DNA of 64,000 bases, taken from Corynebacterium nuruki S6-4 (lineage in GTDB: Bacteria > Actinomycetota > Actinomycetes > Mycobacteriales > Mycobacteriaceae). The translations under genes were made by a program, and so were the position numbers. Numbering within the stretch: position 1 is the first letter of the stretch; the number at the start of each line of letters is the position of its first letter. Under the pieces are notes generated by a model. It searched no databases and was not told the DNA's origin. It was given only the letters and a program-made list of their open reading frames with translations. The stretch spans positions 372,001-436,000 of the forward strand of contig NZ_CP042429.1 of the NCBI RefSeq assembly GCF_007970465.1, given 5' to 3'. Below, in pieces: positions 44,914 through 57,133 of this stretch.

Positions 44914-46290
44914 ATGACGGAAGTTCAGGACCTCGCCGCCTTCGTCGAGAAGGCCTCGCTGGACGACCTCAGTCCGGAGGCGCTCGAACAACTCAAGATC
45001 CGGGTACTCGACACGCTCGGCGTCGCCGTCGGTGCGCTGGACGCCGAACCGATCGTCGCGATCCGCGGCCTGCTGGCCGACCTCGGCGGCACCGAGCAGT
45101 CGACCCTCATCGGAGGGGGGAAGACCACCCCGGAGCGGGCCGCGTTCTTCAACAGCGCACTGAGCCGCTACCTCGACTTCATGGACGCCTACCTCGCCAA
45201 GGGGGAGACCAACCACCCCTCCGACAATTTCGGGGCGGTCCTCGCCGCCGCCGAGGCCGTCGACGCCTCCGGCGCCGATCTGCTCACCGCCTTCGCGGTG
45301 GCCTACCAGATCCATGCCCGGCTCTCCGACGTCGCACCCGTGCGTGATCTCGGGTTCGACCACACCACCCAGGGCGCCTTCGCTGCCGCCGCGGCGGCCG
45401 CGAAGGCCTTCGGGCTGCCCGCCGACCAGATCGCCAACGCCGCGGCGATGGCGGGGACCGCGAACGTGGCGCTGCGTGTCACGCGTACCGGGAACCTGTC
45501 GAACTGGAAGGGACTGGCCTACCCGCACGTCGCCAAGGAGGGCACCTGGTCGGCGATGCTGGCCTCCCGCGGCATCACCGGCCCCGAGGAGGTCTTCGAG
45601 GGCAACAAGGGGTTCAAGGACCTCGCCGGCCACTACGAGCTGGACTGGTCGAAGGAGAACCTCGAGCGGGTCACCCGCAGCATCATCAAGAAGTACAACG
45701 CGGAGATCCACTCGCAGTCCGCCCTCGACGCAGCGCTCAAGCTCCGTGAGGAGAACAGTATCGACCCGGCCCGGATCGCGAAGATCGAGCTGACCACCTT
45801 CGACGTCGCCTACTCCATCATCGGTGGTGGCGAGGAGGGCTCCAAGCAGCTCGTGCGCACCAAGGAGGAGGCGGACCACTCCCTGCCGTGGATGCTGGCC
45901 GTCGCACTGCTCGACGGGGAACTCAACCCCGGCCAGTACGCCCCGGAGCGCATCGTCGCCGACGACGTGCAGGACCTGATGAAGAAGGTCACCATCACCC
46001 CGGACCAGGCGCTGTCCGACCGGTTCCCCGACGAGATGCCCGCCGTCGTCACCATCACCCTCGACGACGGCACCGCGTACACCCGGGAGGACGCCGCCTA
46101 CGACGGCTTCTTCACCCAGCCGCTGGACTGGGACGGTGCACGCCGCAAGTTCGACGCGCTCACCACACCGTTCACCGACCAGGGTCTGCGCGACGAGATC
46201 AGCGACCTCGTCCATGACCTGGAGCACCACCGCGTCAGCGAACTGACCGCGGCGCTCGCCAGGGTCAGCACCACCCGCAGCCAGGTGTAG
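44914..46290 (+). CDS. MmgE/PrpD family protein
   Basis: 458 residues; RBS GGAAGGAGAA. All-helical PrpD fold: early LKIRVLDTLGVAVGAL, RYLDFMDAYLAKGETNHPSDN (family D-x2-D-HP substrate/metal region), KYNAEIHSQSALDAAL, and a C-terminal lid beginning near 320. Members include 2-methylcitrate dehydratase, cis-aconitate decarboxylase and iminodisuccinate epimerase. No prpB or prpC is adjacent, so methylcitrate-cycle function is not supported; the exact reaction is unknown. Confidence 0.87.
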   Translation: MTEVQDLAAFVEKASLDDLSPEALEQLKIRVLDTLGVAVGALDAEPIVAIRGLLADLGGTEQSTLIGGGKTTPERAAFFNSALSRYLDFMDAYLAKGETNHPSDNFGAVLAAAEAVDASGADLLTAFAVAYQIHARLSDVAPVRDLGFDHTTQGAFAAAAAAAKAFGLPADQIANAAAMAGTANVALRVTRTGNLSNWKGLAYPHVAKEGTWSAMLASRGITGPEEVFEGNKGFKDLAGHYELDWSKENLERVTRSIIKKYNAEIHSQSALDAALKLREENSIDPARIAKIELTTFDVAYSIIGGGEEGSKQLVRTKEEADHSLPWMLAVALLDGELNPGQYAPERIVADDVQDLMKKVTITPDQALSDRFPDEMPAVVTITLDDGTAYTREDAAYDGFFTQPLDWDGARRKFDALTTPFTDQGLRDEISDLVHDLEHHRVSELTAALARVSTTRSQV

Positions 46291-46645
46291 TTTCCCGTGA
46301 GGTTGTGAACACGACCACCGGGAGGACGCGGAAGAACCCCTCCGGCGCCCCGACCCCGGCGCTGGCCCTGATGTTTGCCTCGACCCCGGCGCTGGCCCCG
46401 GTGTCCGCGGAACGAACCGGCAGGTCGACGGCTCGGCCCTCATGTCGACATTGCGAACCGGCAGGTCGAAAAACCCGCCCCGGAGCAGCACCTGGATTCG
46501 TTCCACCGACTTCGCAGGGACACGGGGGACCTCTCGGTTGTTGAAAACCGACATCCGCAGGAGCCGACCGGACAACCACGTCACACCGTTCACGAGTCTC
46601 GCCCGTTCCACACGGCGACGTTCACGGCCTTCCCGGGAAGTACGG
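46291..46645. other. 355-bp intergenic region with repeats
   Basis: Between MmgE/PrpD and truB (convergent). Holds an 18-nt direct repeat (CGACCCCGGCGCTGGCCC at 46351 and 46381, exact period 30) and dispersed repeat copy B. No supported gene; several frames are open but lack RBS and family resemblance. Confidence 0.6.
46413..46518 (+). repeat. 106-bp dispersed intergenic repeat, copy B
   Basis: Ungapped partner of 18452-18557; see copy A. On the minus strand both copies could encode a related short peptide (QVLL-GGFFDL-VR), which may mean a decayed coding element. Confidence 0.75.
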
Positions 46646-47617
46646 CTAGGCCATCCCGGCGGGCCGGGCGACGAACACGCTCGCCGCCCGGTTCCCCTTC
46701 TCCTCGAGCAGTGCGACCGCCCGACCCGCAGGTGTGACCGCTGCGACGACCCGCTTCTCACCGATCGGGTCGAGCCATTTGCCCGTCGCCAGGTCCTCGC
46801 CCTCCGCCTCGGTGATGTTCCGGACCGGGAAGCAGGACGCCATGGCCTCGTCCAGGGTCGACGACAGTGCCGGGGGGCGTCCGGTGGCGGTGACCTCCTC
46901 ACCGAGCTCGTCGAGGGTTCGGGCCTGTCCGGCCGTGAAGGGGCCGGCACTGGTGCGCCGCAGGGCCACCAGGTGGCCGCCGACCCCGAGATCCTCGCCG
47001 ACGTCACGGGCGATCGACCGGATGTAGGTGCCCGAGGAGCAGTGCACCCGGATGTCCGCCTCGGCCCAGGGCCGGTCCGGACCGGGCAGCCGGATATCGT
47101 CGACGTCCAGGGTGAACACGGTCACCGGCCGCTCGGGCAGCACCACATCCACGCCCTCGCGGACGAGTTCGTGGGCGCGGCGGCCGTTGACCTTCACCGA
47201 ACTGACGCTGCTGGGGCGCTGCATGATCTCACCGGTCTGCCGGGCGAACGCCGCCCGGACCCGGTCCGCGTCCAGCGCCGCCAGCGCCTCCGGGGTCGCG
47301 GTGGTGAGGACGTCGCCCTCGGTGTCGTCGGTGACGGTGGAGGTCCCGAACCGGACGGTCGCGGCGTACCGCTTGTCGTGGGTGACGACGTGGGCGAGGA
47401 ATTTCGTGCCCCGTTCGATCCCGATGACCAGGACGCCGGTCGCCATCGGGTCGAGGGTGCCGGAGTGTCCCACGCGGCGGGTGCCGAACAGGCGCCGGCA
47501 GCGTCCCACGACATCGTGGCTGGTCAGGCCGGACGGCTTGTCGACGATGACGAGGCCGGAGCGGTCGAGGATGCCGAGGTCGCTGAGGTCGGCGGTCGGG
47601 CGGGGTGTGTCAGACAT
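46646..47617 (-). CDS. truB: tRNA pseudouridine(55) synthase
   Basis: 323 residues. Makes pseudouridine 55 in the T arm of tRNA. LVIVDKPSGLTSHDVV near the N-terminus; catalytic D56 in HSGTLDPMATGVL; GTYIRSIARDVG; C-terminal PUA-like part. ATG 47617 is 7 nt after TAGACT. Divergent from ribF with only 59 bp between the starts. Confidence 0.95.
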   Translation of the reverse strand: MSDTPRPTADLSDLGILDRSGLVIVDKPSGLTSHDVVGRCRRLFGTRRVGHSGTLDPMATGVLVIGIERGTKFLAHVVTHDKRYAATVRFGTSTVTDDTEGDVLTTATPEALAALDADRVRAAFARQTGEIMQRPSSVSSVKVNGRRAHELVREGVDVVLPERPVTVFTLDVDDIRLPGPDRPWAEADIRVHCSSGTYIRSIARDVGEDLGVGGHLVALRRTSAGPFTAGQARTLDELGEEVTATGRPPALSSTLDEAMASCFPVRNITEAEGEDLATGKWLDPIGEKRVVAAVTPAGRAVALLEEKGNRAASVFVARPAGMA

Positions 47618-47624
47618 GCGGCTC

Positions 47625-47630
47625 AGTCTA
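47625..47630 (-). promoter_or_regulatory. -10 box of truB
   Basis: TAGACT (minus strand) with a 7-nt spacer to ATG 47617. Confidence 0.5.
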
Positions 47631-47663
47631 GGTGTGCGGGTACGCGGCGGGGGAGGTGTGTCG

Positions 47664-47669
47664 TAGTCT
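47664..47669 (+). promoter_or_regulatory. -10 box of ribF
   Basis: TAGTCT with a 7-nt spacer to GTG 47677; back to back with the truB promoter. Confidence 0.5.
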
Positions 47670-47676
47670 GGACGCC

Positions 47677-48675
47677 GTGGATATCTGGAACGGACTGGAT
47701 CAGGTCCCGGCGGATCTCGCGGGCTCCTCGGTGACCATCGGGGTCTTCGACGGGGTGCACCGGGGACATCAGCGGCTCATCGCCACTGCGGTGGAGAAGG
47801 CGCACGAAGCGGGCGTCCCGGCGGTCATGGTGACCTTCGACCCGCATCCGACCGTGATCTTCCGGCCGGACCATGTCCCGCCGATGCTCGCCACGCTCGA
47901 ACAGCGGGCGGTCACCGCGGCACGCTACGGCATCGACGCGATGCTCGTGGTCAGCTTCGACCGGGAGATCGCCGCGTGGAGCCCCGAGGAGTACGTGCAG
48001 CGCGTCCTCGTCGACCTGCTGCACGCCCGGGCGGTGACGGTCGGGGACAACTTCACCTTCGGTCACCGGGCGGCCGGCACCAGCGACACCCTCGTGGAAC
48101 TGGGGGAGAAGTACGGCTTCGACGTCACCGTCCACGGCCTGCTCACCGACGGGACGGGGGAGGACGCCCACGCCGTGTGCTCCACCTGGATCCGGGACCG
48201 GATCGTCGTCGGGGACGTGGCCGCGGCCGCCGGGGCGCTCGGCCGGAATTTCACGGTGCGCGGGGTGGTGACCCGCGGGGCGGGACGCGGTGGCGCAGCC
48301 CTCGGGTTCCCGACCGCCAACCTGTACTTCCCGGACGAGCAGGCGCTGCCGGCCGACGGGGTGTACGCCGGTGACCTCCGGATCCTGCCGACGCAGAAGG
48401 ATCCGAAGGGTGCACTGGTGGGCGACATGCCGGTGGGGACGCACCTTCCGGCGGCGATCTCGGTGGGCACCAACCCGACATTCGGCGACGAGACCCGCAG
48501 CGTGGAGGCCTACGTCCTGGATCACGAGGCGGACCTCTACGGCCGCAAGGTCACGGTGAGCTTCATCGACCGGATCCGGGGGATGGAGAGCTACCCGGAC
48601 CTGGATTCCCTCGCCGCCGCCATCGGGCGGGACGTGTCCGAGACCCGTCGTTTGGTCCCCGGGGAACGCGACTGA
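47677..48675 (+). CDS. ribF: bifunctional riboflavin kinase/FAD synthetase
   Basis: 332 residues from GTG 47677, placed by the -10 box. FAD synthetase (nucleotidyltransferase) domain first: TIGVFDGVHRGHQRLI with the G-x-F-D-G-x-H-x-GH signature, FDPHP. Riboflavin kinase domain from about 185: GFPTANL and a conserved Asn-Pro-Thr/Glu region (GTNPTFGD, VEAYVLDHEADLYG). Converts riboflavin to FMN and FAD. No FMN riboswitch is seen. Confidence 0.95.
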   Translation: MDIWNGLDQVPADLAGSSVTIGVFDGVHRGHQRLIATAVEKAHEAGVPAVMVTFDPHPTVIFRPDHVPPMLATLEQRAVTAARYGIDAMLVVSFDREIAAWSPEEYVQRVLVDLLHARAVTVGDNFTFGHRAAGTSDTLVELGEKYGFDVTVHGLLTDGTGEDAHAVCSTWIRDRIVVGDVAAAAGALGRNFTVRGVVTRGAGRGGAALGFPTANLYFPDEQALPADGVYAGDLRILPTQKDPKGALVGDMPVGTHLPAAISVGTNPTFGDETRSVEAYVLDHEADLYGRKVTVSFIDRIRGMESYPDLDSLAAAIGRDVSETRRLVPGERD

Positions 48676-48768
48676 TAGTGTCGGACGGTCTGTGACTGTG
48701 GTCTGCGGTAGTCACGGCGGTCACGACCCTTTCATTGCGCGGACTGAAAAAACGACAGGAGATTCACC

Positions 48769-49038
48769 ATGGCTCTCACCAAGGAGCAGAAGGCCGGGAC
48801 CCTCAAGGAGTTCGGTCTCCACGAGACCGACACCGGCTCGCCCGAGGCGCAGGTCGCGCTGCTGACCGTCCGGATCACCCAGCTGACCGAGCACCTCAAG
48901 TTCCACAAGCACGACCACCACTCCCGCCGCGGCCTGCTGCTGCTGGTCGGTCGTCGTAAGGGCCTGCTGAAGTACCTGCAGGAGAACAACGTCGAGCGTT
49001 ACCGCTCGCTCATCGAGCGCCTGGGCCTGCGCCGCTAG
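48769..49038 (+). CDS. rpsO: 30S ribosomal protein S15
   Basis: 89 residues, full length. [34 protein letters not shown] and the C-terminal [12 protein letters not shown] are typical. RBS AGGAG. Followed by a strong terminator and then pnp, the common order. Confidence 0.98.
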   Translation: MALTKEQKAGTLKEFGLHETDTGSPEAQVALLTVRITQLTEHLKFHKHDHHSRRGLLLLVGRRKGLLKYLQENNVERYRSLIERLGLRR

Positions 49039-49057
49039 CCGGTCAGACCCGGAGCCG

Positions 49058-49103
49058 ACCCCCGGTCGTCCCACCTCACGGTGCGGGTGACCGGGGGTTC
49101 TCT
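49058..49103 (+). terminator. terminator after rpsO
   Basis: ACCCCCGGTC (49058-49067) pairs with GACCGGGGGT (49089-49098), followed by TCTCT. A long GC stem with an inner loop of 21 nt. Confidence 0.7.
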
Positions 49104-49231
49104 GTGTTCGCGGCGCTGGTGTACGCTGGCCCGTGACCTATGTCCGAGATTTCCGCAGCCGACACCGAAGATCGGCGTCCCACGAGGGTGGGGCAACGGA
49201 GAGCTGACCCGAAAGGGAACACACCATCGTC

Positions 49232-52415
<3,184 letters not shown>

Positions 52416-52422
52416 CACGACC

Positions 52423-53235
52423 GTGAGTGAGTCGAATGTCCCCGAGGTTCCCGGTGGACACGGCGGGACCGCCGTACCGTCTGAACTGGCGGAATTCTCG
52501 GTCCGGCTGATCGCCCGGACCTCCTTCACCCCGCCCGACGATGTCCCCTGGGAACCGTCGCCGGAGGCGGGGGAGGCGTCCTCGCTCGTCGAGTTCGCCG
52601 GCCGCGCCTGCTACGAGACGTGGGACCGGCCGAACCCGCACACCGCGACGACGGACGCCTATGTCCGTCACATCATGGATGTCGGGCACCTGAGCCTGCT
52701 CGAGCACGCCTCGGCGACGATGTACCTGCGTGGCGTGTCCCGGTCGTGTGCCCAGGAGATCATGCGGCACCGGCACTTCTCCTTCAGTCAGCTCTCGCAG
52801 CGCTACGTGCCGGCCGGCCGGTCGGATGTGGTGGTGCCTGAACCGATCGCCGGTGACGCGGACCTGGAGGACCTGTTCCTGCGGGCCAGCGATGTCTCGC
52901 GGCAGGCGTACGAGGAACTGCTGGACGCCCTGGAGGAACGCTTCTCCGGCGAGTCGAACACGGTGCTGCGCGAGAAGCAGGCCCGGCAGGCGGCGCGGGC
53001 GGTCCTGCCGAACGCGACCGAGACCCGGTTCGTCATGACCGGGAACCTGCGGAGCTGGCGGCACTTCATCGCGATGCGGGCCGCCGAGCACGCCGACCCG
53101 GAGATCCGCCGGGTGGCGGTGACCTGCCTGCGGCTGCTGCAGGAGATGAGCCCGGAGGTCTTCAACGACTTCACGGTGCTGGAGCTCCGCGACGGCACGG
53201 AGACGGCGAGCAGCCCGTACGTCGCCGACATCTGA
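52423..53235 (+). CDS. thyX: FAD-dependent thymidylate synthase ThyX
   Basis: 270 residues from GTG 52423, 7 nt after the dapB stop with no clear RBS (coupling likely). ThyX motif R115-H-R-x2-S120-x4-S125-x-R127, plus [12 protein letters not shown] and [20 protein letters not shown]. Makes dTMP with CH2-THF and reduced FAD. Its place between dapB and dapA is conserved in corynebacteria and mycobacteria. The first 22 residues are a poorly conserved extension. Confidence 0.95.
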   Translation: MSESNVPEVPGGHGGTAVPSELAEFSVRLIARTSFTPPDDVPWEPSPEAGEASSLVEFAGRACYETWDRPNPHTATTDAYVRHIMDVGHLSLLEHASATMYLRGVSRSCAQEIMRHRHFSFSQLSQRYVPAGRSDVVVPEPIAGDADLEDLFLRASDVSRQAYEELLDALEERFSGESNTVLREKQARQAARAVLPNATETRFVMTGNLRSWRHFIAMRAAEHADPEIRRVAVTCLRLLQEMSPEVFNDFTVLELRDGTETASSPYVADI

Positions 53236-53301
53236 GCAAGGTTTTCCCCTCCTGTAACCCGACACACATGCCCCGGTACACACGTCCGGGGTCTGTGGCG
53301 G

Positions 53302-53307
53302 TATCCT
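53302..53307 (+). promoter_or_regulatory. -10 box of dapA
   Basis: TATCCT with an 8-nt spacer to ATG 53316. Confidence 0.5.
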
Positions 53308-53315
53308 GGGTGGTC

Positions 53316-54218
53316 ATGAGCACAGGTATGGCAGCGACAAGGGGAGCCGAGTTCTTCGGCACGGTGTCTGTGGCGATGGTCACGCCCTTCACGAAGGACG
53401 GCGACCTCGATCTGGACGCCGGCGTGGCCCTCGCCGGACATCTGGCGGACAAGGGCCTCGACGGCCTGGTACTCGGCGGCACGACGGGCGAATCCCCGAC
53501 CGTGCGCCCCGAAGAGAAGCTGAACCTGCTCAAGGCCGTCCGTTCCGAGCTGGGGGACCGCATCAAACTGGTCGCCGGCAGCGGAACGTACAGCACCGCG
53601 GAATCCGTGGAACTGTCCCGCGCCTCGGAGAAGGCCGGTGCGGATGGTCTGCTCGTGGTTACCCCGTACTACTCCCGTCCCAGTCAGGAGGGGCTCTACC
53701 GGCACTTCACCGCAGTTGCGGACGCCGTGGACACCCCTGTCTGCCTGTACGACATCCCGTCCCGTTCCGTGGTGCCGATCGCCGAGGACACGCTCCGTCG
53801 GCTGGCGGCCCACCCGAACATCCGGGCGGTGAAGGACGCGAAGGGCGATATCCCCGCCGCCATGCGGCTCATGGAGGAGACCGACCTCGCGTGGTACTCG
53901 GGGGATGACCCGTTGAATGTCCCGTGGCTCGCGGTCGGCGCCACCGGTCTGATCTCCGTGATCGGACACGCCGCCCCGGCCCAGCTGCGCGCCCTGCGCG
54001 ACGCCGTGGACGCCGGCGACATCACCGGCGCCCGGACGATCTCGAACCGGCTCGCTCCGCTCATGGCGGCGCAGGGTCGGCTCGGAGGCGTCACGTTCGC
54101 GAAGGCCGCGCTCAAGCTTCAGGGAATCGAGGTGGGCGCGCCGCGCCTGCCGATCATTGAACCGACGCCGGACGAGTACGACCGTCTGGCCGAAGACCTG
54201 CGTACCGCAGGTGTGTAG
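53316..54218 (+). CDS. dapA: 4-hydroxy-tetrahydrodipicolinate synthase
   Basis: 300 residues from ATG 53316, fixed by the -10 box; an upstream in-frame ATG (53268) is not conserved-looking. TIM-barrel aldolase joining pyruvate and aspartate semialdehyde. GGTTGES (54-60), Tyr145 in LYDIPSR, Schiff-base Lys173 in AVKDAKGD. Committed step to DAP/lysine. Confidence 0.97.
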   Translation: MSTGMAATRGAEFFGTVSVAMVTPFTKDGDLDLDAGVALAGHLADKGLDGLVLGGTTGESPTVRPEEKLNLLKAVRSELGDRIKLVAGSGTYSTAESVELSRASEKAGADGLLVVTPYYSRPSQEGLYRHFTAVADAVDTPVCLYDIPSRSVVPIAEDTLRRLAAHPNIRAVKDAKGDIPAAMRLMEETDLAWYSGDDPLNVPWLAVGATGLISVIGHAAPAQLRALRDAVDAGDITGARTISNRLAPLMAAQGRLGGVTFAKAALKLQGIEVGAPRLPIIEPTPDEYDRLAEDLRTAGV

Positions 54219-54228
54219 TTAGGACACT

Positions 54229-56376
54229 ATGACTGAAAACCGTTCCCGGGCACGCAAGGTGACCCGGAAGTCCGCTCCGCCGAGTGCGGAGACCGCCGCG
54301 GCGGCCAACGAGGCCGCCGGCACCACCTTCAACGACGGTGGCCAGGCGGCTGCGGCAGCGGCCGACCAGACCGCCCCCGCCGCATCGAACGCCGGCAAGG
54401 CCGACCGGGCCGAGAAGGCCGACAAGACCGACAAGTCTGACGGCAACACCGGACACTCCGGCGGCAACCGCAACCGCTCGCGCCGTTCCCGCGGCCACGG
54501 CGGCAACAGCGGCAACGCCAACAACTCCGGCGGCAACCGCTCCGGTCGGGGCCGCGGCGGCAACAGCGGTCACGGCGGCGGTCGCAACAGCAACCGTGGT
54601 GGGGGCCGCAAGACCTCCCTGCAGACCATGCAGGGCGCGGACCTCACCCGTCGTCTGCCGAAGCCGCCGGCCGCCCCGAAGGAGGGCCTGCGCATCGTCG
54701 CACTCGGCGGTATCTCCGAGATCGGCCGCAACATGACCGTCTTCGAGTACCACAACCGGCTGATCATCATCGACTGCGGTGTTCTGTTCCCGTCCTCCGG
54801 AGAGCCGGGTGTGGACCTGATCCTGCCGGACTTCTCCTACCTGGAGGGCAAGTGGGACCGGGTCGAGGCGCTCGTCGTGACCCACGGTCACGAGGACCAC
54901 ATCGGCGGAATCCCGTGGCTGCTCAAGCAGCGTGCGGACATCCCCATCATCGCCTCCCGGTTCACCTGCGCCCTCATCGAGGCCAAGTGCCAGGAGCACC
55001 GTCAGCGCCCGAAGCTGGTGCAGGTCGACGACACCTCGCACGAGAAGCGCGGTCCGTTCGACATCCGTTTCTTCAACGTCGGCCACTCCATCCCGGAGTG
55101 CCTCGGCATCGCCCTGAAGACGGGTGCCGGCCTGCTCATCCACACCGGTGACGTCAAGATGGACCAGACCCCGGCCGACGGTCGTCCGACCGACCTGCCG
55201 GCACTGTCCCGGTTCGGTGACGAGGGCGTGGACCTGCTGCTCTGCGACTCGACGAACGCGACCACCCCCGGTGTGTCCCCGTCCGAGGCCGGCATCGCGC
55301 CGACCCTGGAGCGGCTCATCGGCAACGCCAAGCAGCGCGTCCTGGTGGCGTCCTTCGCCTCCAACGTCAGCCGCGTGCAGATGGCCGTGGACGCCGCCGT
55401 GAAGGCCGGCCGCAAGGTCGCCTTCAACGGCCGGTCGATGATCCGCAACATGGAGATCGCCGAGCGCCTGGGACTGCTCACCGCGCCCCGCGGCACCATC
55501 GTCTCGATGGACGAGGCCTCCCGCATGGCGCCCCACAAGGTGCTGCTGATCACCACCGGTACCCAGGGTGAGCCGATGGCGGCCCTGTCCCGGATGGCCC
55601 GCCGCGAGCACCGGCAGATCACCATCCGCCCGGGTGACCTTATCATCCTGTCCTCGTCGCTGATCCCCGGCAACGAGGAGGCGGTGTTCGGTGTGACCAA
55701 CATGCTCGCCCAGATCGGCGCCGAGGTCATCACGAACAAGGACGCCATGGTCCACACCTCGGGCCACGGCTACTCCGGGGAGCTGCTGTTCCTCTACAAC
55801 GCCGCCCGGCCGAAGAACGCGATGCCGGTCCACGGTGAGTGGCGCCACCTGCGCGCGAACCGCCAGCTGGCCATCTCCACCGGCGTGAACCCGGACAACA
55901 CCGTGCTGGCCCAGAACGGCGTGGTCGTCGACCTCGTCAACGGTCAGGCCTCGGTCGTCGGCCAGGTGCCGGTCGGCAACCTCTACGTCGACGGCGTCAC
56001 CATGGGTGACGTGGGCGAGGAGGAGATCGAGGAGCGCGCCACGATGAAGGAGGGCGGCCTGATCAACGTGACGGTCGTCATCGACAACCGCAGCGGCCGT
56101 CCCCTCGAGGACCCGCAGGTCGTGGCGAAGGGCTTCTCCGACGCCTCCGCCGCCATGATGAAGCAGGTCAGCGAGGTCGTGGACAACACGATGCTCGACC
56201 TGGCCGGCGAGGGCGAGAACGATCCGTACCGGATGGCGCAGGTGCTGCGCCGCAAGGTCGGCAAGTTCGTCCGTGACAAGTGGAAGCGCGAGCCGCTGAT
56301 CGTCCCGACCATCGTCCCGATGACCAGCGAGATCGTCGAAGAGCTCGACCCGGAGGAGCACGTCCCCTCGCTGTAG
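54229..56376 (+). CDS. rnj: ribonuclease J
   Basis: 715 residues, 10 nt after dapA; AGGA RBS. A long N-terminal extension (1-150) rich in Ala, Gly, Asn, Arg with GGNRSGRGRGGNSG-type repeats resembles an RNA-binding RGG tail. Then the metallo-beta-lactamase/beta-CASP core: ALGGISEIGRNMTVFEY, THGHEDHIGG (about 217-226), GDVKMDQTP, and GEWRHLRAN. Endo- and 5'-3' exoribonuclease of mRNA decay. Confidence 0.95.
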   Translation: MTENRSRARKVTRKSAPPSAETAAAANEAAGTTFNDGGQAAAAAADQTAPAASNAGKADRAEKADKTDKSDGNTGHSGGNRNRSRRSRGHGGNSGNANNSGGNRSGRGRGGNSGHGGGRNSNRGGGRKTSLQTMQGADLTRRLPKPPAAPKEGLRIVALGGISEIGRNMTVFEYHNRLIIIDCGVLFPSSGEPGVDLILPDFSYLEGKWDRVEALVVTHGHEDHIGGIPWLLKQRADIPIIASRFTCALIEAKCQEHRQRPKLVQVDDTSHEKRGPFDIRFFNVGHSIPECLGIALKTGAGLLIHTGDVKMDQTPADGRPTDLPALSRFGDEGVDLLLCDSTNATTPGVSPSEAGIAPTLERLIGNAKQRVLVASFASNVSRVQMAVDAAVKAGRKVAFNGRSMIRNMEIAERLGLLTAPRGTIVSMDEASRMAPHKVLLITTGTQGEPMAALSRMARREHRQITIRPGDLIILSSSLIPGNEEAVFGVTNMLAQIGAEVITNKDAMVHTSGHGYSGELLFLYNAARPKNAMPVHGEWRHLRANRQLAISTGVNPDNTVLAQNGVVVDLVNGQASVVGQVPVGNLYVDGVTMGDVGEEEIEERATMKEGGLINVTVVIDNRSGRPLEDPQVVAKGFSDASAAMMKQVSEVVDNTMLDLAGEGENDPYRMAQVLRRKVGKFVRDKWKREPLIVPTIVPMTSEIVEELDPEEHVPSL

Positions 56377-56421
56377 TGCAGCAGGAGATCTGAACCCCCG
56401 GAAGGTCCGCCACACGGCGCG

Positions 56422-56427
56422 TAGCAT
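56422..56427 (+). promoter_or_regulatory. -10 box of the TIGR03085 gene
   Basis: TAGCAT with an 8-nt spacer to ATG 56436. Confidence 0.4.
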
Positions 56428-56435
56428 CGGGAGAC

Positions 56436-57065
56436 ATGACCGTCTCCCATGATGAACGCACCGCGTGTGCGGACCTTCTGCTGTCCCTGGGCCCCGATGC
56501 GCCGACCCTGTGCGAGGGGTGGACCACCCGGGATCTCGCGGTCCACCTCGTCGTCCGGGAACACCGGCCGGACGCCACCGTCGGCATGTTCGTCCGACCG
56601 TTCGCCGGGCATCTCGCCGCGGTGACCGAACAGTACTCCGCGAAACCCTACGAGGAACTCGTGGAGAGCTACCGGCAGGGGCCGCCGGTGTGGAATCCGA
56701 TGCGGCTGGTGGACCGGTTCATCAATCTGGCGGAGAACTTCGTCCACCACGAGGATGTCCGCCGTGGGGGAGGGGAGCGGACGCCGCGGGATCTGCCGCA
56801 GGCGACGCGGGACGCCCTGTGGTCCGCGGTCACCCAGTCGGCCCGGGGTTTCGTGAGTTCCTCGGGTGCCGGTGTGCGGCTGGTCCGGACCGATGCCGCC
56901 GGGTCCGGGTCCGGCCACCGGCCCGAGGTGACCGTCGGTGGTAGCCCGGAGGTCACGCTGACCGGTGAAGCCGGCGAGCTGCTGCTCTGGATTTTCGGTC
57001 GGGACAAGGCGTGCACGTTGACCATTGAGGGTCCAGTCGACAAGGTTGTCCGCCGGAAAATCTGA
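56436..57065 (+). CDS. TIGR03085 family metal-binding protein (MDMPI/DinB-like)
   Basis: 209 residues. Mycothiol-dependent maleylpyruvate-isomerase-like N-terminal bundle with metal ligands in AVHLVVREHRP (about 30-40) and ENFVHHEDVRR (about 105-115), and a C-terminal SCP-like part ending EGPVDKVVRR. The TIGR03085 family is actinobacterial and often found by rnj/ftsK. Likely uses mycothiol; substrate unknown. Confidence 0.85.
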   Translation: MTVSHDERTACADLLLSLGPDAPTLCEGWTTRDLAVHLVVREHRPDATVGMFVRPFAGHLAAVTEQYSAKPYEELVESYRQGPPVWNPMRLVDRFINLAENFVHHEDVRRGGGERTPRDLPQATRDALWSAVTQSARGFVSSSGAGVRLVRTDAAGSGSGHRPEVTVGGSPEVTLTGEAGELLLWIFGRDKACTLTIEGPVDKVVRRKI

Positions 57066-57120
57066 GCAGAAGTTGCGCGTGTGACGTGTGTTGCGACTGT
57101 TAAGCCTGGGGTTCGCGGGC

Positions 57121-57126
57121 TAGACT
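57121..57126 (+). promoter_or_regulatory. -10 box of ftsK
   Basis: TAGACT with a 7-nt spacer to ATG 57134. Confidence 0.5.
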
Positions 57127-57133
57127 GGCGGGC

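Noticed and set aside
44713..47007. 764-codon minus-strand frame across the MmgE/PrpD and truB regions
   Set aside because: Shadow of MmgE/PrpD plus intergenic repeats; no family resemblance.
47618..47676. FMN riboswitch for ribF
   Set aside because: Only 59 bp separate the divergent starts and ribF appears leaderless; too short for the riboswitch.
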